Assembly: GCF_002117935.1 (NCBI RefSeq) | Contig: NZ_BDJE01000012.1 | Location: forward strand, 1-51,048 | From: Nocardioides sp. PD653-B2 | GTDB lineage: Bacteria; Actinomycetota; Actinomycetes; Propionibacteriales; Nocardioidaceae | Length of the DNA: 51,048 nt | Reading direction: 5' to 3' | Shown: positions 41,005-49,570 of the stretch, in pieces | How positions within the stretch are numbered: the first letter of the stretch is position 1 | How the letters are laid out: every line of letters starts with the position of its first letter | Notes under the pieces: model-generated | The model's input: only the letters and a program-made list of their open reading frames with translations | Database searches by the model: none | Told to the model about the DNA's origin: nothing | Position numbers and translations under genes: made by a program

Positions 41005-41023
41005 TCATAAGGTGGCCTTATGA
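41005..41023. promoter_or_regulatory. 19-bp dyad over the LysR start codon
   Basis: TCATAAGG-TGG-CCTTATGA, a perfect 8+3+8 inverted repeat covering the ribosome site and ATG of the LysR gene, 82 bases from the divergent operon start. Suits LysR autorepression. Confidence 0.55.
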
Positions 41024-41949
41024 GTTCCCTGCGCTACTCGCTCCGCCAGCTCGAGTACTTCGTGGCCATTGCCGAAGCCGGCAGCCTGAGCGGCGCGGCC
41101 GAGGAATTGCGCGTCTCGCAGTCAGGACTGTCGCAGTCGCTCACGGACCTCGAACGCGCGCTGGAGGTTCAACTCGCCGTACGCCGCAAGGCACACGGCG
41201 TGGCGTTGACTCCGACAGGCACCCAGGTGCTGCGCCATGCCCGCGACCTCCTCCGTCACGGCGAGGACCTCGCCAACATCGCCGCCGGTGGAGATTCTCT
41301 GCGCGGCGTGCTGTCCCTCGGCTGCTATGTGACGCTCGCCCCGACTGCACTGCCGTCATTGCTCCAGGACTTCACCGCGCTTCATCCAGGGCTCACGATC
41401 GACTTCGTCGAGGGCACACAGGATGTCCTCCAGCGTCGAATGCTCCTCGGTGAGCTCGACCTGGCAATTCTCTACGACATGGAGATTCAGCCCGACATGG
41501 AACGAGCGCTCATCGACACCGCGCGGCCACACATCCTGCTGTCGGCCGATCACCGCCTCGCTCGGAAGCGGAAGGTGTCCCTCGCGGAGCTGGCCGCCGA
41601 ACCCATGGTGTTGTTGGACGCCCCGCCCAGCTCCCACAACACGCTCGCCATCTTCGAGCGCTTCGGTGTTCGGCCCGACGTGCGCTACCGGCCGACGACG
41701 TTCGAGCTGACCAGGGCGCTGGTCGGCCGCGGCATGGGTTACGCCCTGCTCGTGCAGCGCCCCGCCAACGACCGGACCTACGAAGGACACCAGGTCGTCG
41801 TCAAGGAGATCGCCGAGCCCGTCGGCGACTCCCAAGTCCTCATTGCCTGGCCGAAGGCAACGCGGCTCAACCGCAGGTCACAGGCGTTCGTCGGATTCTG
41901 CCAGGCTCGCGGAACGTCACCGCAGCACGATGACCCGGTTAGACCCTGA
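41020..41949 (+). CDS. LysR-family regulator of the homogentisate operon
   Basis: 309 residues. HTH in SLRQLEYFVAIAEAGSLSGA, LRVSQSGLSQSLTDLERAL, effector domain from about residue 95 (LSLGCYVTLAPTALPSLLQD, DLAILYDMEIQPDMERALID, FELTRALVGRGMGYALLVQR). It is divergent from the MBL/monooxygenase/hmgA operon. The ribosome site AAGGTGG lies inside a perfect dyad, so binding there would also block its own translation or transcription start. Effector probably a hydroxylated phenylacetate or homogentisate. Confidence 0.88.
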   Translation: MSSLRYSLRQLEYFVAIAEAGSLSGAAEELRVSQSGLSQSLTDLERALEVQLAVRRKAHGVALTPTGTQVLRHARDLLRHGEDLANIAAGGDSLRGVLSLGCYVTLAPTALPSLLQDFTALHPGLTIDFVEGTQDVLQRRMLLGELDLAILYDMEIQPDMERALIDTARPHILLSADHRLARKRKVSLAELAAEPMVLLDAPPSSHNTLAIFERFGVRPDVRYRPTTFELTRALVGRGMGYALLVQRPANDRTYEGHQVVVKEIAEPVGDSQVLIAWPKATRLNRRSQAFVGFCQARGTSPQHDDPVRP

Positions 41950-42021
41950 CCCAATGAGACATAGAAGCGTTGATAAGTGCCGATGTTGCAGCCTCGTGGC
42001 TACCGGCAGGCTGCCGTCACC

Positions 42022-42683
42022 GGTCTGACCCCGCCGACGCGACTCGATGGGCCGGCCACCGGCAATAACGGCGTATGCCGTCCCCGAATCAGAAGCGGTC
42101 AGAACCCCCGGTGCCTCATGCCGCGTCGGTGCGCGGGTCCGAGTTCTCAGGCCTCGCCGCCGGTCGAGTCAGTGGCCTGCTCCCCGGCGTCGACATCCAG
42201 TCGATGGAACTGGGGTTTAGTTTGGAACGCGCCGCGAATGCGCATATGCAGCAGTCCGAATCGTCCGTACACCGTGCTCTCGGCATCAGTTGGAGCGCGT
42301 TCCGGGTCCTGTACATCATCTGGATCCTCGACGAGGTCGAGGCTCGGGACGTCACCCGAATCTCGGGGGCCACCCGACAGGCGACCTCAGCGGTGCTCAA
42401 GCAGCTCGAGACGAACGGCCTGGTCACGCGGACACGGAAGTCTCCTGGCGGACCGCCGGCTCTCGGGATGTCATGGTTGGACGCGCCCATCGAGATCGCG
42501 GCCGATCTCCAGCGGCGCGAACGGGCATGGATGCGCCTGTCGGACGCGATGGATGGCACCGAGGCCGGGGAATGGCCTGCCCTGCTGACCAGAGTCGCAC
42601 TGCCGGCCGGGGAACACCTCGACCAGGACGCTTTCGCAGACGTCCTGGCCGAGGCGCTTGCGACTAGATAACGGGGTCAGACC
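42022..42683. repeat. 12-bp inverted repeat flanking the MarR gene
   Basis: GGTCTGACCCCG at 42022-42033 is the reverse complement of CGGGGTCAGACC at 42672-42683. The pair encloses the MarR gene closely at both sides; a related GACCCTGACCC lies at 41942. Could be a cassette border, a terminator or chance. Confidence 0.4.
42075..42671 (+). CDS. MarR-family transcriptional regulator
   Basis: 198 residues; winged-helix MarR domain in about 60-150 (ALGISWSAFRVLYIIWILDE, ARDVTRISGATRQATSAVLK, LETNGLVTRTRKSPGG with the wing). It has a longer N-terminus than usual, so a start further in (for instance near MELGFSLERAAN) is possible. It is convergent with the permease operon and follows the LysR gene by 125 bases. 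MarR regulators near aromatic catabolism usually repress and respond to the substrate; target here unknown. The flanks contain a 12-bp inverted repeat. Confidence 0.82.
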   Translation: MPSPNQKRSEPPVPHAASVRGSEFSGLAAGRVSGLLPGVDIQSMELGFSLERAANAHMQQSESSVHRALGISWSAFRVLYIIWILDEVEARDVTRISGATRQATSAVLKQLETNGLVTRTRKSPGGPPALGMSWLDAPIEIAADLQRRERAWMRLSDAMDGTEAGEWPALLTRVALPAGEHLDQDAFADVLAEALATR

Positions 42684-42707
42684 CGGGCCCTTCGGCGCAG
42701 CCAGACA

Positions 42708-44183
42708 TCACTGCTCTCCACCGTCGTTGCCAAGGAGTTCGTCGACTGTGGAGAAGTCGCTCCCGTCGGGACCTCGCACCGAACCGACGACGAATCCCAG
42801 GATGCCCACCGCCGGCACGACGAGCCAGATCCAGCCCAGCGCATCGCCGGGTGCGGCGCCGACGAGGAGGGAGAAGTTTTTGATCGCGAGGACGATGGAT
42901 GCTACGAATGCTGCTGCAGAGACGGCGGGAGCAACCAGCTTCGCCCACGTGCTCTCCCCCGAGTCGCGATTCTTCATGTAGAAGTAGGTGATCGCCGCGG
43001 CGGACGTCGCCGCCACCACGCACAGGATGGCTACCGTGCCGATCGCCAACAGCCATGTGTAAATCTTGTACGGATCTGTGCCAGCGATGAAGAACACGCA
43101 CAGGACGAGCAGTGCCGCGCCCGACACGACGAGGCTGGCGACGCTGGGCCCGCCGTGCCGGCCGTGCGTGGTCGCCAGGCCCTGCGGCAAGATTCCCGCT
43201 CGCCCAAGGGCAAAGACGTACCGGCTGAGGATGTTGGTCACGCCGGCCACGATGGCGAAAAAGCTGGTGACTACCAGCACGTTCATCACAGTGACAGCAC
43301 CCTCACCGAGGTACCCCCTGGCCAGTTCGATGACCAGCCCGGTGGGGTTCGCCAAGGCCTCTTGCTGCACGTTGGCCGTCCCGACTCCGTTCGCAACGGC
43401 CCATGCGGTGACGCTGTAGAAGACTCCTAGCACCGCCAAGGAGCCGTAGGTCGCGCGCGGGATCGTCTTCCTGGGTGACTTGGCCTCTTCGCTGTAGACG
43501 ACGGTCGCCTCGAAGCTGCCGAATGACGACAGAGCGAAAAGAAACGCCAGACCGAAGCCTCCACTGAAGACCGACGTCGGCGAGAGCCCGTCTAATGACA
43601 GGGAAGCTCCCCCGCCCTCACCACCTTGGAAGAAGATGGCGAAGTCAAGCCACAGCACGACAAGAACCTCAAGCACCAGAAGGACGCCCATGACGCGAAC
43701 GCTGAGCTCGACCTTGTTATAGGCCAGGGCTGCGATCAGGAAGAGGCATCCGAGCGCCCAGACCTGCCATTGAATATCTATCTCGAACACTTCGAGAAAA
43801 GTCTGATGGGCGAATACGCCGAAGCCTCCGTACAGGGCGCACAACAAACTCAGATAGGTAAGGAGTGCGACATACGACGCGGCCGTGCCGGCCCTGTGCG
43901 AAAAACCCTTCGCGATATAGACCACCAACCCACCCGTGCTGCCCAGGTGCCGATTCATTGCAAGGTAGCCAATCGAGAACACGGCGAAAAGAGCTGCGCT
44001 GAGGATATAGACCCCGGCCGCACCTGCGCCACTTTCCGTGAACACCAGTGGTGCAGCAGCCAGTACCGCGCCCATCGGACCAACGGTGGCGACCACGAAG
44101 AAGATCAGTGCCGGCGTCCCAATCGCGTTGGGCCTCAGATACGAGCGCTGGCGGCGGCCGGTTCGTGATGCGTCTGTTGTCAT
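42708..44183 (-). CDS. APC-family amino acid/amine permease
   Basis: About 491 residues with twelve predicted membrane helices (ALIFFVVATVGPMGAVLAAA, LSAALFAVFSIGYLAMNRHL, AGTAASYVALLTYLSLLCAL, VWALGCLFLIAALAYNKVEL, GLAFLFALSSFGSFEATVVY, SVASLVVSGAALLVLCVFFI and others). The pattern GFSHRAGTAASY and SEEAKSPRKTIPRAT is typical of APC transporters. ATG 44183 is my choice; ATG 44198 is five codons upstream. It follows the deacetylase-fold gene by 110 bases on the same strand and probably imports the substrate of the operon, likely an amino compound or amide. Confidence 0.88.
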   Translation of the reverse strand: MTTDASRTGRRQRSYLRPNAIGTPALIFFVVATVGPMGAVLAAAPLVFTESGAGAAGVYILSAALFAVFSIGYLAMNRHLGSTGGLVVYIAKGFSHRAGTAASYVALLTYLSLLCALYGGFGVFAHQTFLEVFEIDIQWQVWALGCLFLIAALAYNKVELSVRVMGVLLVLEVLVVLWLDFAIFFQGGEGGGASLSLDGLSPTSVFSGGFGLAFLFALSSFGSFEATVVYSEEAKSPRKTIPRATYGSLAVLGVFYSVTAWAVANGVGTANVQQEALANPTGLVIELARGYLGEGAVTVMNVLVVTSFFAIVAGVTNILSRYVFALGRAGILPQGLATTHGRHGGPSVASLVVSGAALLVLCVFFIAGTDPYKIYTWLLAIGTVAILCVVAATSAAAITYFYMKNRDSGESTWAKLVAPAVSAAAFVASIVLAIKNFSLLVGAAPGDALGWIWLVVPAVGILGFVVGSVRGPDGSDFSTVDELLGNDGGEQ

Positions 44184-44293
44184 TCCATTCCATCCCATCT
44201 TACGTCTGTCAACAGTCAGCCGACCCTTTGATCGGGACCTTGGTGAGCCGTCGCCTTACCCGATGCGGTGACGAGATTGTTTACTGGCCGGAT

Positions 44294-45208
44294 TCAGTAG
44301 GTGTCGCCCGCCGAAAAGGCCCTCGAATCCCCACCCCCCAGAGGCCCTTTGTAATAGGGCAGGCGGTCTGTACGCAGCACCGCACCGCCACTGTCGACCT
44401 CTTCGCGGAGATGGCGTGCAATCATTTCGAGCGGCGCGAACCAGACATCACCGCGGTCCTTCATGTGGGAAATCATTCGACCGATCTCCTTCAATCGCGC
44501 CGGACGACCCGATACGAATGGATGCCACACCGATATCCACAAGCCGCCGTCTTCCCATGCGGCGTCGAACTCGGACAAGAAGACATCTGCAGCGCGCCCA
44601 GGCGAATTGATCGGCATCATGTAGTTGTAATCGGGCAAATGCGTGTACTGAGGCCAGTCGTCCAAAGCGAAGTGGGTAGGCAGTTCGACCACCGTGCCAC
44701 TTCCGCCGTCGATGAGGTAGGGATCGTGATCGGCCATGAGGGATGAGTCGTACAAGAACCCCTCCTCACCCAAAATCCTGGCGGTATGGTCCGAGAAGTT
44801 GTAGACCGGGGCGCGATAACCCCTGGGCCGTTGGCCGGTGAGTTTTACGTGAGTATCGATTGCCCGTCCCATCCAGTATTCTTCGTCTGCAGGCTCCAGC
44901 GTGCCGGGCGCTTCGTGCAAATAGCCGTGTGCAGCAATCTCATGACCGTCATGCAGGATGCTGTCGACTAGTTCAGGGTGGCGCTCCATGACCCAGGCAG
45001 GCATGAAGAATGTCTGCGTCATCTCATGCTCGCGGTAGAGCTTGAGAATCGCCGGGATCGCGATGGAGTCGTAGCGCATGAATGACATCGGACCGACCAT
45101 GCGATGGGCTCGGTCTGGGAAGTCAAGAAGCAGCGTGCTTTCGGAATCCACGTCAAAGGTGAGTGCGACCGCGACCTTGGCCCCATTCGGCCACGAGGGG
45201 ACAGTCAC
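44294..45208 (-). CDS. Polysaccharide-deacetylase-fold amidohydrolase (PuuE/HpPgdA-like)
   Basis: 304 residues of the carbohydrate-esterase 4 fold: catalytic Asp motif ALTFDVDSESTLL, metal motif EIAAHGYLHEAPG (HxxxH), RAPVYNFSDHTARIL, and a late His motif WISVWHPFVSG. This branch includes PuuE allantoinases and the HpPgdA family, and can hydrolyse cyclic amides as well as sugars. It has no signal peptide, so it is cytosolic, arguing against wall deacetylation. Its GTG start overlaps the RidA stop by four bases. In the operon it would open or deacylate an amide intermediate. Confidence 0.8.
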   Translation of the reverse strand: MTVPSWPNGAKVAVALTFDVDSESTLLLDFPDRAHRMVGPMSFMRYDSIAIPAILKLYREHEMTQTFFMPAWVMERHPELVDSILHDGHEIAAHGYLHEAPGTLEPADEEYWMGRAIDTHVKLTGQRPRGYRAPVYNFSDHTARILGEEGFLYDSSLMADHDPYLIDGGSGTVVELPTHFALDDWPQYTHLPDYNYMMPINSPGRAADVFLSEFDAAWEDGGLWISVWHPFVSGRPARLKEIGRMISHMKDRGDVWFAPLEMIARHLREEVDSGGAVLRTDRLPYYKGPLGGGDSRAFSAGDTY

Positions 45209-45648
45209 GACTGGGTCCCAGACGCTGCGCGGGGGACAGCGGCGATCGCCTCGGCTTCAAGGACCAATCCTTCGCGCCCCAGGAACGTCCGGATCGCGGT
45301 CCCTGCCGGCCCCGGGTCCTCGAGGAACTCCAATCGAACTCTCGTCATCTTCTTCCAGAACTCAACCAAAGCCTCGCCCTCACCATCATGGTGGTAGAAC
45401 GTGTTGAGCTTCACGATGTCTCGCATGTCCGCGCCGGCCTCACGAAGGACGCTGCGGATGTTCTCGAAGACGACCCTCGTTTGAATTTCGATATCATCGG
45501 GGCCGATGACCTCGAAGTTCTCGTCGACCGAGATTTGGCCGCCGACGAAGATCAGGTCGTAGTCGCCCGACAGCCGCCAGCCCTGGGAGAACGGCGTGAC
45601 AATGGGCCAGGTCCAGTGCCCGTCGGGCATGATCCGCGTCTTTTCCAT
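45205..45648 (-). CDS. RidA/YjgF/RutC-family deaminase
   Basis: 147 residues, trimeric RidA-type fold: FSQGWRLSGDYDLIFVGGQI, IEIQTRVVFENIRSVLREAG, DIVKLNTFYHHDGEGEALVE, and C-terminal GTAIRTFLGREGLVLEAEAI, which carries the substrate-binding arginine position and is reminiscent of RutC. Family members hydrolyse reactive enamine/imine or aminoacrylate-type intermediates. It directly follows the M20 gene (TAA then ATG) with GGAAAG as ribosome site. Its presence suggests that the pathway makes an unstable enamine. Confidence 0.88.
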   Translation of the reverse strand: MEKTRIMPDGHWTWPIVTPFSQGWRLSGDYDLIFVGGQISVDENFEVIGPDDIEIQTRVVFENIRSVLREAGADMRDIVKLNTFYHHDGEGEALVEFWKKMTRVRLEFLEDPGPAGTAIRTFLGREGLVLEAEAIAAVPRAASGTQS

Positions 45649-46908
45649 TTACTTTCCTTCCGAAGATGCGTGCGGTGTTCGGTCTTGGTTCGCCTTCGGC
45701 CCATCGAGATACGAGAGGCATGCAGTTGTTGCAAGAAGTGTCCCGGCTCTGATCGCGCCAATCGGCTCGGGCGCGAAGTGGGGCGAATGAAGACCCGGGC
45801 GTTCGGTGGCCTGCGACTGCGAGGATTCGCCCTGTGCACCTAGGAGCCAATACACCTGAGGAGCGGACGCCGACTCACCGAAGTGGCCGAAGTCTTCGCT
45901 TCCGAGCTTTTGGGTGCCCCGTGTCACGTTTCCAGCGCCCACGATGCCCTCAAACATCTCGGCCAGCCTCTCCGTCTCCCCTATGTCGTTTCGCAACAGC
46001 GGGAATGAATTCAGCACCCTCATCGAGGGTGCGGGTGCGCCCGAAGCAAGGGCCTCCCCTTCGAGCACCTGGTTGATCGCGTCGAGAACGACCTTCCGTA
46101 CCTGGTGGTCGAAGTACCGTAGGTTGAGGCCGAAGATCGCAGAGTCCGCGATGACATTTTCTTTGGCTCCCGCGCGGATGTAGGCGACGGTGAGGACGGC
46201 TGCATCAAGGGGTGCAATCCGCCGGGACACCACAGTTTGAAGGCGAACGATCATGTGAGCGGCGAGGACGACGGGATCAATCGTCGTTTCGGGTTGAGAA
46301 CTGTGACCACCACGTCCTGCGACGCTCACTTCGAAAGAGTCCGCCATGGCCATGAAGTCGCCGGGGACCACCTCGACCGTGCCGACGGGCGCTGGCCATG
46401 CGTGCTGCGCGAAGATGATGGATGGTTGTCCGACCTTCGCCCAGACGTCGTCCTCGATCATCGACCGTGCCCCAGCGGCAGTTTCCTCTGCAGGCTGGAA
46501 GATCACCGCCAGCGTGCCGGACCAGCTCTCCCTGTTCAGATCCAGGTGACGAATGAGGGCGATGGCGATGGACATGTGCAGGTCGTGCCCGCAGGCGTGC
46601 ATGACGCCAACGGTGCCCGTCCCGCCCGCCTCCTTGGACTCCGCGACGCTGGCGTACTCCAAGCCCGTCAGCTCCGTGAGAGGGAGCCCGTCCATGTCCG
46701 CCCGATAGGCGACGATCGGACCGGGCCCATTGACGAGCCGGACAACAAGACCCGTCGGGGAACAGTCGTCGATCTCGAGCCCCATGCCTGCCAGGCACTC
46801 GCGCAGGTACTCCCGGGTCGAGAACTCCTGCCCGGAAAGCTCGGGATGACGATGGAGGTGGCGATAGTCGTCAACCGTTGCCGCCAGGATCGCCTCGTCC
46901 AGGATCAC
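45649..46908 (-). CDS. M20-family amidohydrolase (aminoacylase/hippurate hydrolase type)
   Basis: 419 residues of the M20D branch (amidohydrolases such as N-acyl amino acid and IAA-amino acid hydrolases): HRHPELSGQEFSTREYLREC, metal-binding VMHACGHDLHMSIAIAL, IFQPAEETAAGARSMI (catalytic Glu-Glu), FAQHAWPAPVGTVEV (His), dimerisation domain VAGRGGHSSQPETTIDPVVL, and KLGSEDFGHFGESA near the end. All metal ligands are seen. GTG 46908 overlaps the monooxygenase stop. Would cleave an amide bond of the substrate or of a ring-opened product. Confidence 0.88.
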   Translation of the reverse strand: MILDEAILAATVDDYRHLHRHPELSGQEFSTREYLRECLAGMGLEIDDCSPTGLVVRLVNGPGPIVAYRADMDGLPLTELTGLEYASVAESKEAGGTGTVGVMHACGHDLHMSIAIALIRHLDLNRESWSGTLAVIFQPAEETAAGARSMIEDDVWAKVGQPSIIFAQHAWPAPVGTVEVVPGDFMAMADSFEVSVAGRGGHSSQPETTIDPVVLAAHMIVRLQTVVSRRIAPLDAAVLTVAYIRAGAKENVIADSAIFGLNLRYFDHQVRKVVLDAINQVLEGEALASGAPAPSMRVLNSFPLLRNDIGETERLAEMFEGIVGAGNVTRGTQKLGSEDFGHFGESASAPQVYWLLGAQGESSQSQATERPGLHSPHFAPEPIGAIRAGTLLATTACLSYLDGPKANQDRTPHASSEGK

Positions 46909-48380
46909 CGTGCGGCTTCACGCAGGTAGTTCCGGACGAACTCGGCGGCAGTACTCCGGTCGGCTGACTGATAGACGATCTCCGCCACAGCGGCCGGAGG
47001 CGTTGCGTTGACCTTCTCGAAGTGGCCAAGTCGTGCCGCCCCCAAGCTGGACGTCATGTCCCAAACGAAGTTGGAGATCAGGTTCTTCTCGCGCGCTGAG
47101 ACGTCGTGGCCCGGCAGGTAGGCACCGAGTTTGTCGGAGAACTCCGGGCTGTCCCACACGTCCTTGGACCAACGAGAGACGAGTCCTTGCCCAGCAAGGT
47201 CACGCAACTTGGAAATCACGTTGTCGTACTCGGTGATCGAGTAGTAGCGGCCCGCCGAGACAAGCGACGGGTTCGGAACCGCCACTCCGTTCCACTCTTC
47301 GCATCGATCGACGGCAGCGAAGGAGAAACTCTTCAGCACCTGAGCATAAGCAGAGATGTCAGCGACAGTGCGCCGGACCGCCGGGATCTTGTCGGTGCCG
47401 AGCGCCTCGACTAACACCTGCGCCGTCCCAGCGAAGAGTTCCGCTCGGAATGAGAGCCTGGTCAAGATGTGCCACAGCGCATACACGCCGGTGTCGAAGA
47501 AGGCGGTCAGGAGGTCGAGGTTGCGGAGACTGAAGACGTACTTCTTCGGCAGTTCCACGTCGTCGAAGAAGATGAACTGGTCGGATTCTTCGCCCAGAAC
47601 ACCAATCGGATTGTCAAACGAGTTGATGTTTTGCTGAGACGTCCTGGGGCGCATGAGCAAAGAGATGCCCGGCAGGTTCACCGGCACTGCGGCCCAGATC
47701 GCCGCATCGGGCCCGAGTCCTTCGCCCAGCACCGATGAAAGCGTGAAGAAGTGCACGTTCGGACCTGAACTTCCAGCAACCTTGCTGCCGCGAAGAACGA
47801 CGTAGTCGTCCGTCTCTCCGACAACGCGTAGGGTTCCGGGTCGCTCCATCCTGGGGACACTACGATCCGACTGAGCATCGGCGATCAGGTCCGTCGACAA
47901 GAGATTCGTCCGGGCAGACATGTCGATGAAGTTTCGGATGTTTTCTGCGAACTGCTCGTTCTCCCGTTCGATCCGGTCAATGACCCCCATGAACCCGAGC
48001 GACATGGCGGGTCCGTATTCGGGGGGGCGGCCGAACACACCCAGAGTCACCTCGTTGGCGACGCCGATCTGACGACGCTTCATCTCCAGGTCATCGCGGT
48101 TGCGCGGCACCTGCCATCCGCGAGCCTTTCGCTGTCCGTCGGTATCGACGAACGTCACGATGTCTTGGGTCGATTCATTGAACTGCAGATCCATGATCTT
48201 GGCGTAGGTGTCGACCGCCCGCCGGGTGACGGGGTGCTCGGTGACGTCGTCGATGACCTTTGCGCCATCGTCAAACACCTGCCGCCCGTCTCGGAGGGAG
48301 GCCTTGTACTGCTCGCCCGTAAGTAGGTGCGGCTGGGGGCCCGAAGTCAGGATCTTCTGAAGGTTCTCGATTGTGTCCAT
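46905..48380 (-). CDS. HpaB-family FADH2-dependent monooxygenase, large component
   Basis: 491 residues, size and fold (acyl-CoA-dehydrogenase-like) of the 4-hydroxyphenylacetate 3-hydroxylase oxygenase family: LLTGEQYKASLRDGRQVFDD, DIVTFVDTDGQRKARGWQVP, SDRSVPRMERPGTLRVVGET, DDYVVLRGSKVAGSSG, QFIFFDDVELPKKYVFSL, then helical C-terminus with YYSITEYDNVISKLRDLAGQ. Uses reduced flavin from the flavin reductase encoded 15 bases upstream (48396-49037). Family members hydroxylate phenols, or in the PyrA-type case attack a pyridine ring. The RidA and amidohydrolases downstream suggest a nitrogen-bearing ring. Direct substrate unknown. Confidence 0.88.
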   Translation of the reverse strand: MDTIENLQKILTSGPQPHLLTGEQYKASLRDGRQVFDDGAKVIDDVTEHPVTRRAVDTYAKIMDLQFNESTQDIVTFVDTDGQRKARGWQVPRNRDDLEMKRRQIGVANEVTLGVFGRPPEYGPAMSLGFMGVIDRIERENEQFAENIRNFIDMSARTNLLSTDLIADAQSDRSVPRMERPGTLRVVGETDDYVVLRGSKVAGSSGPNVHFFTLSSVLGEGLGPDAAIWAAVPVNLPGISLLMRPRTSQQNINSFDNPIGVLGEESDQFIFFDDVELPKKYVFSLRNLDLLTAFFDTGVYALWHILTRLSFRAELFAGTAQVLVEALGTDKIPAVRRTVADISAYAQVLKSFSFAAVDRCEEWNGVAVPNPSLVSAGRYYSITEYDNVISKLRDLAGQGLVSRWSKDVWDSPEFSDKLGAYLPGHDVSAREKNLISNFVWDMTSSLGAARLGHFEKVNATPPAAVAEIVYQSADRSTAAEFVRNYLREAAR

Positions 48381-48395
48381 TTGGTGCAGTGGCTC

Positions 48396-49037
48396 CTAGG
48401 GTTGGTTAACGAATGTCAGCAAGGAGGCATCCGATAAGCGGTGCCAGTTCCGGGAGTGGTAAACGAGCGGTGACTGGTCGGGGGGGCAGTCGTCGACTTT
48501 GATGTGCGTGACCTCTCCTACGCACACCACCGCACTCCCCACCTCTGTGCGATCGACGACCACCATCCGGAGCCATGCGTGCACACCCTTGTAAAGCGGC
48601 TCACCGGTCGGCAGCGTCTGCCACAGATCCTTGTCCGCAAAACGATCGGTTCTTCCACGCGCACCCAGCTCGGCCAGCCACCGATTCTCCGAGCTCAGCA
48701 AGTGCGCAACCAGCGAGTCCGTCTTCAGGAGCTGTTGCGTGGCGTAGGAGTCCTTCGAGAGCGACACGACGACGACCGGCGGCGCGGCACTGACTGGAAC
48801 CAACGAGCTGACCGTCATTGCGACCGGCTGGTCATCTGCCATTCCTGTGATGACCGCTACCCCGGATGGGTGGAGACGGAAGGCATCTCGGAACACATCT
48901 GCGTCAGGATGGGGCGATTCTTCATCGATCGCCACCACTCGACCCGCGTGTGCCATGTGCGGCCCGCTTCGGTCGCCTGACTGGGTCTTCTGGTCTGCAG
49001 GACTGCTACTGCGACTCGTCGTGGTGAGGCGGTTCAT
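48396..49037 (-). CDS. Flavin reductase, HpaC/RutF-like
   Basis: 213 residues. After a 60-residue extension of no clear similarity comes the flavin reductase domain: DAFRLHPSGVAVITGMADDQ, AMTVSSLVPVSAAPPVVVVS, LSKDSYATQQLLKTDSLVAH, GEPLYKGVHAWLRMVV, VGEVTHIKVDDCPPDQSPLV. It supplies FADH2/FMNH2 to the HpaB-type oxygenase encoded downstream. ATG 49037 overlaps the stop of the first gene. The N-terminus may start later, at MAHAGR. Confidence 0.85.
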   Translation of the reverse strand: MNRLTTTSRSSSPADQKTQSGDRSGPHMAHAGRVVAIDEESPHPDADVFRDAFRLHPSGVAVITGMADDQPVAMTVSSLVPVSAAPPVVVVSLSKDSYATQQLLKTDSLVAHLLSSENRWLAELGARGRTDRFADKDLWQTLPTGEPLYKGVHAWLRMVVVDRTEVGSAVVCVGEVTHIKVDDCPPDQSPLVYHSRNWHRLSDASLLTFVNQP

Positions 49038-49381
49038 TGGCCCCCCCCGTTGTTCCAGGCGCTCGTCCAGTAACGACCCACGTATAGCGATTCCGGCGCC
49101 CCGCCCGCATGCTCGTGAGTCCGCAGCTTCGTCGCCCGCGGGTGCGTCTCGTTCAGGCGCTCGTCGAGGTACGCCCACGCCGCTTCACGCTCCTCGGACG
49201 AGAACGGCTGACTGTCTGCGGCGGCCCGATACGATGTCCTGGCGCCGGCAGGTTCCTCAACGATTGGGGCGTTGGCCTGATCGCCAACGTAACCGCGCTG
49301 AGGGTCGACGGAATCGAGCCGAACGCCGAAAGCATGCGACTTCAAGGAGTTGCCGGTGGTCCCGGCGTAGGCTGACAACAT
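49034..49381 (-). CDS. Small protein of unknown function, first gene of the HpaB operon
   Basis: 115 residues, soluble, no signal peptide or membrane helix and no domain I recognise. Composition: N-terminal AGTTGNSLKSHAFGVRLDSV, C-terminal ESLYVGRYWTSAWNNGGG; a central acidic stretch FSSEEREAAWAYLDERLNET. ATG 49381 has a strong GGAGGACAC just upstream, and its end overlaps the flavin-reductase start (ATGA), so it is a real expressed gene. It could be a small accessory subunit of the monooxygenase system. Confidence 0.55.
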   Translation of the reverse strand: MLSAYAGTTGNSLKSHAFGVRLDSVDPQRGYVGDQANAPIVEEPAGARTSYRAAADSQPFSSEEREAAWAYLDERLNETHPRATKLRTHEHAGGAPESLYVGRYWTSAWNNGGGQ

Positions 49382-49504
49382 GTGTCCTCCGTTGGTCTGG
49401 GTTGGGCATTAGATGACTCGAGGTTCGGTCGATTCACCCCGCCGGCAGGTGCGGCGGCGGCGTTCGTGATCTCCGTCTCAGCATGGAGCCGGGCATCTGC
49501 GCGC

Positions 49505-49548
49505 TACAATGACCAGTTACCGATCGGCCGATCGGTGTAGCCGATCGG
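49505..49548. promoter_or_regulatory. -10 box and palindromes before the LysR gene
   Basis: TACAAT at 49505-49510 looks like a -10 element for the LysR gene. A perfect 18-bp palindrome ACCGATCGGCCGATCGGT follows at 49519-49536, and CCGATCGG at 49541-49548 is a second dyad. They lie between the divergent genes (starts 49381 and 49571) and are candidate operators. Confidence 0.5.
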
Positions 49549-49570
49549 GACGTCGTTGAAGGAGGGCTCT

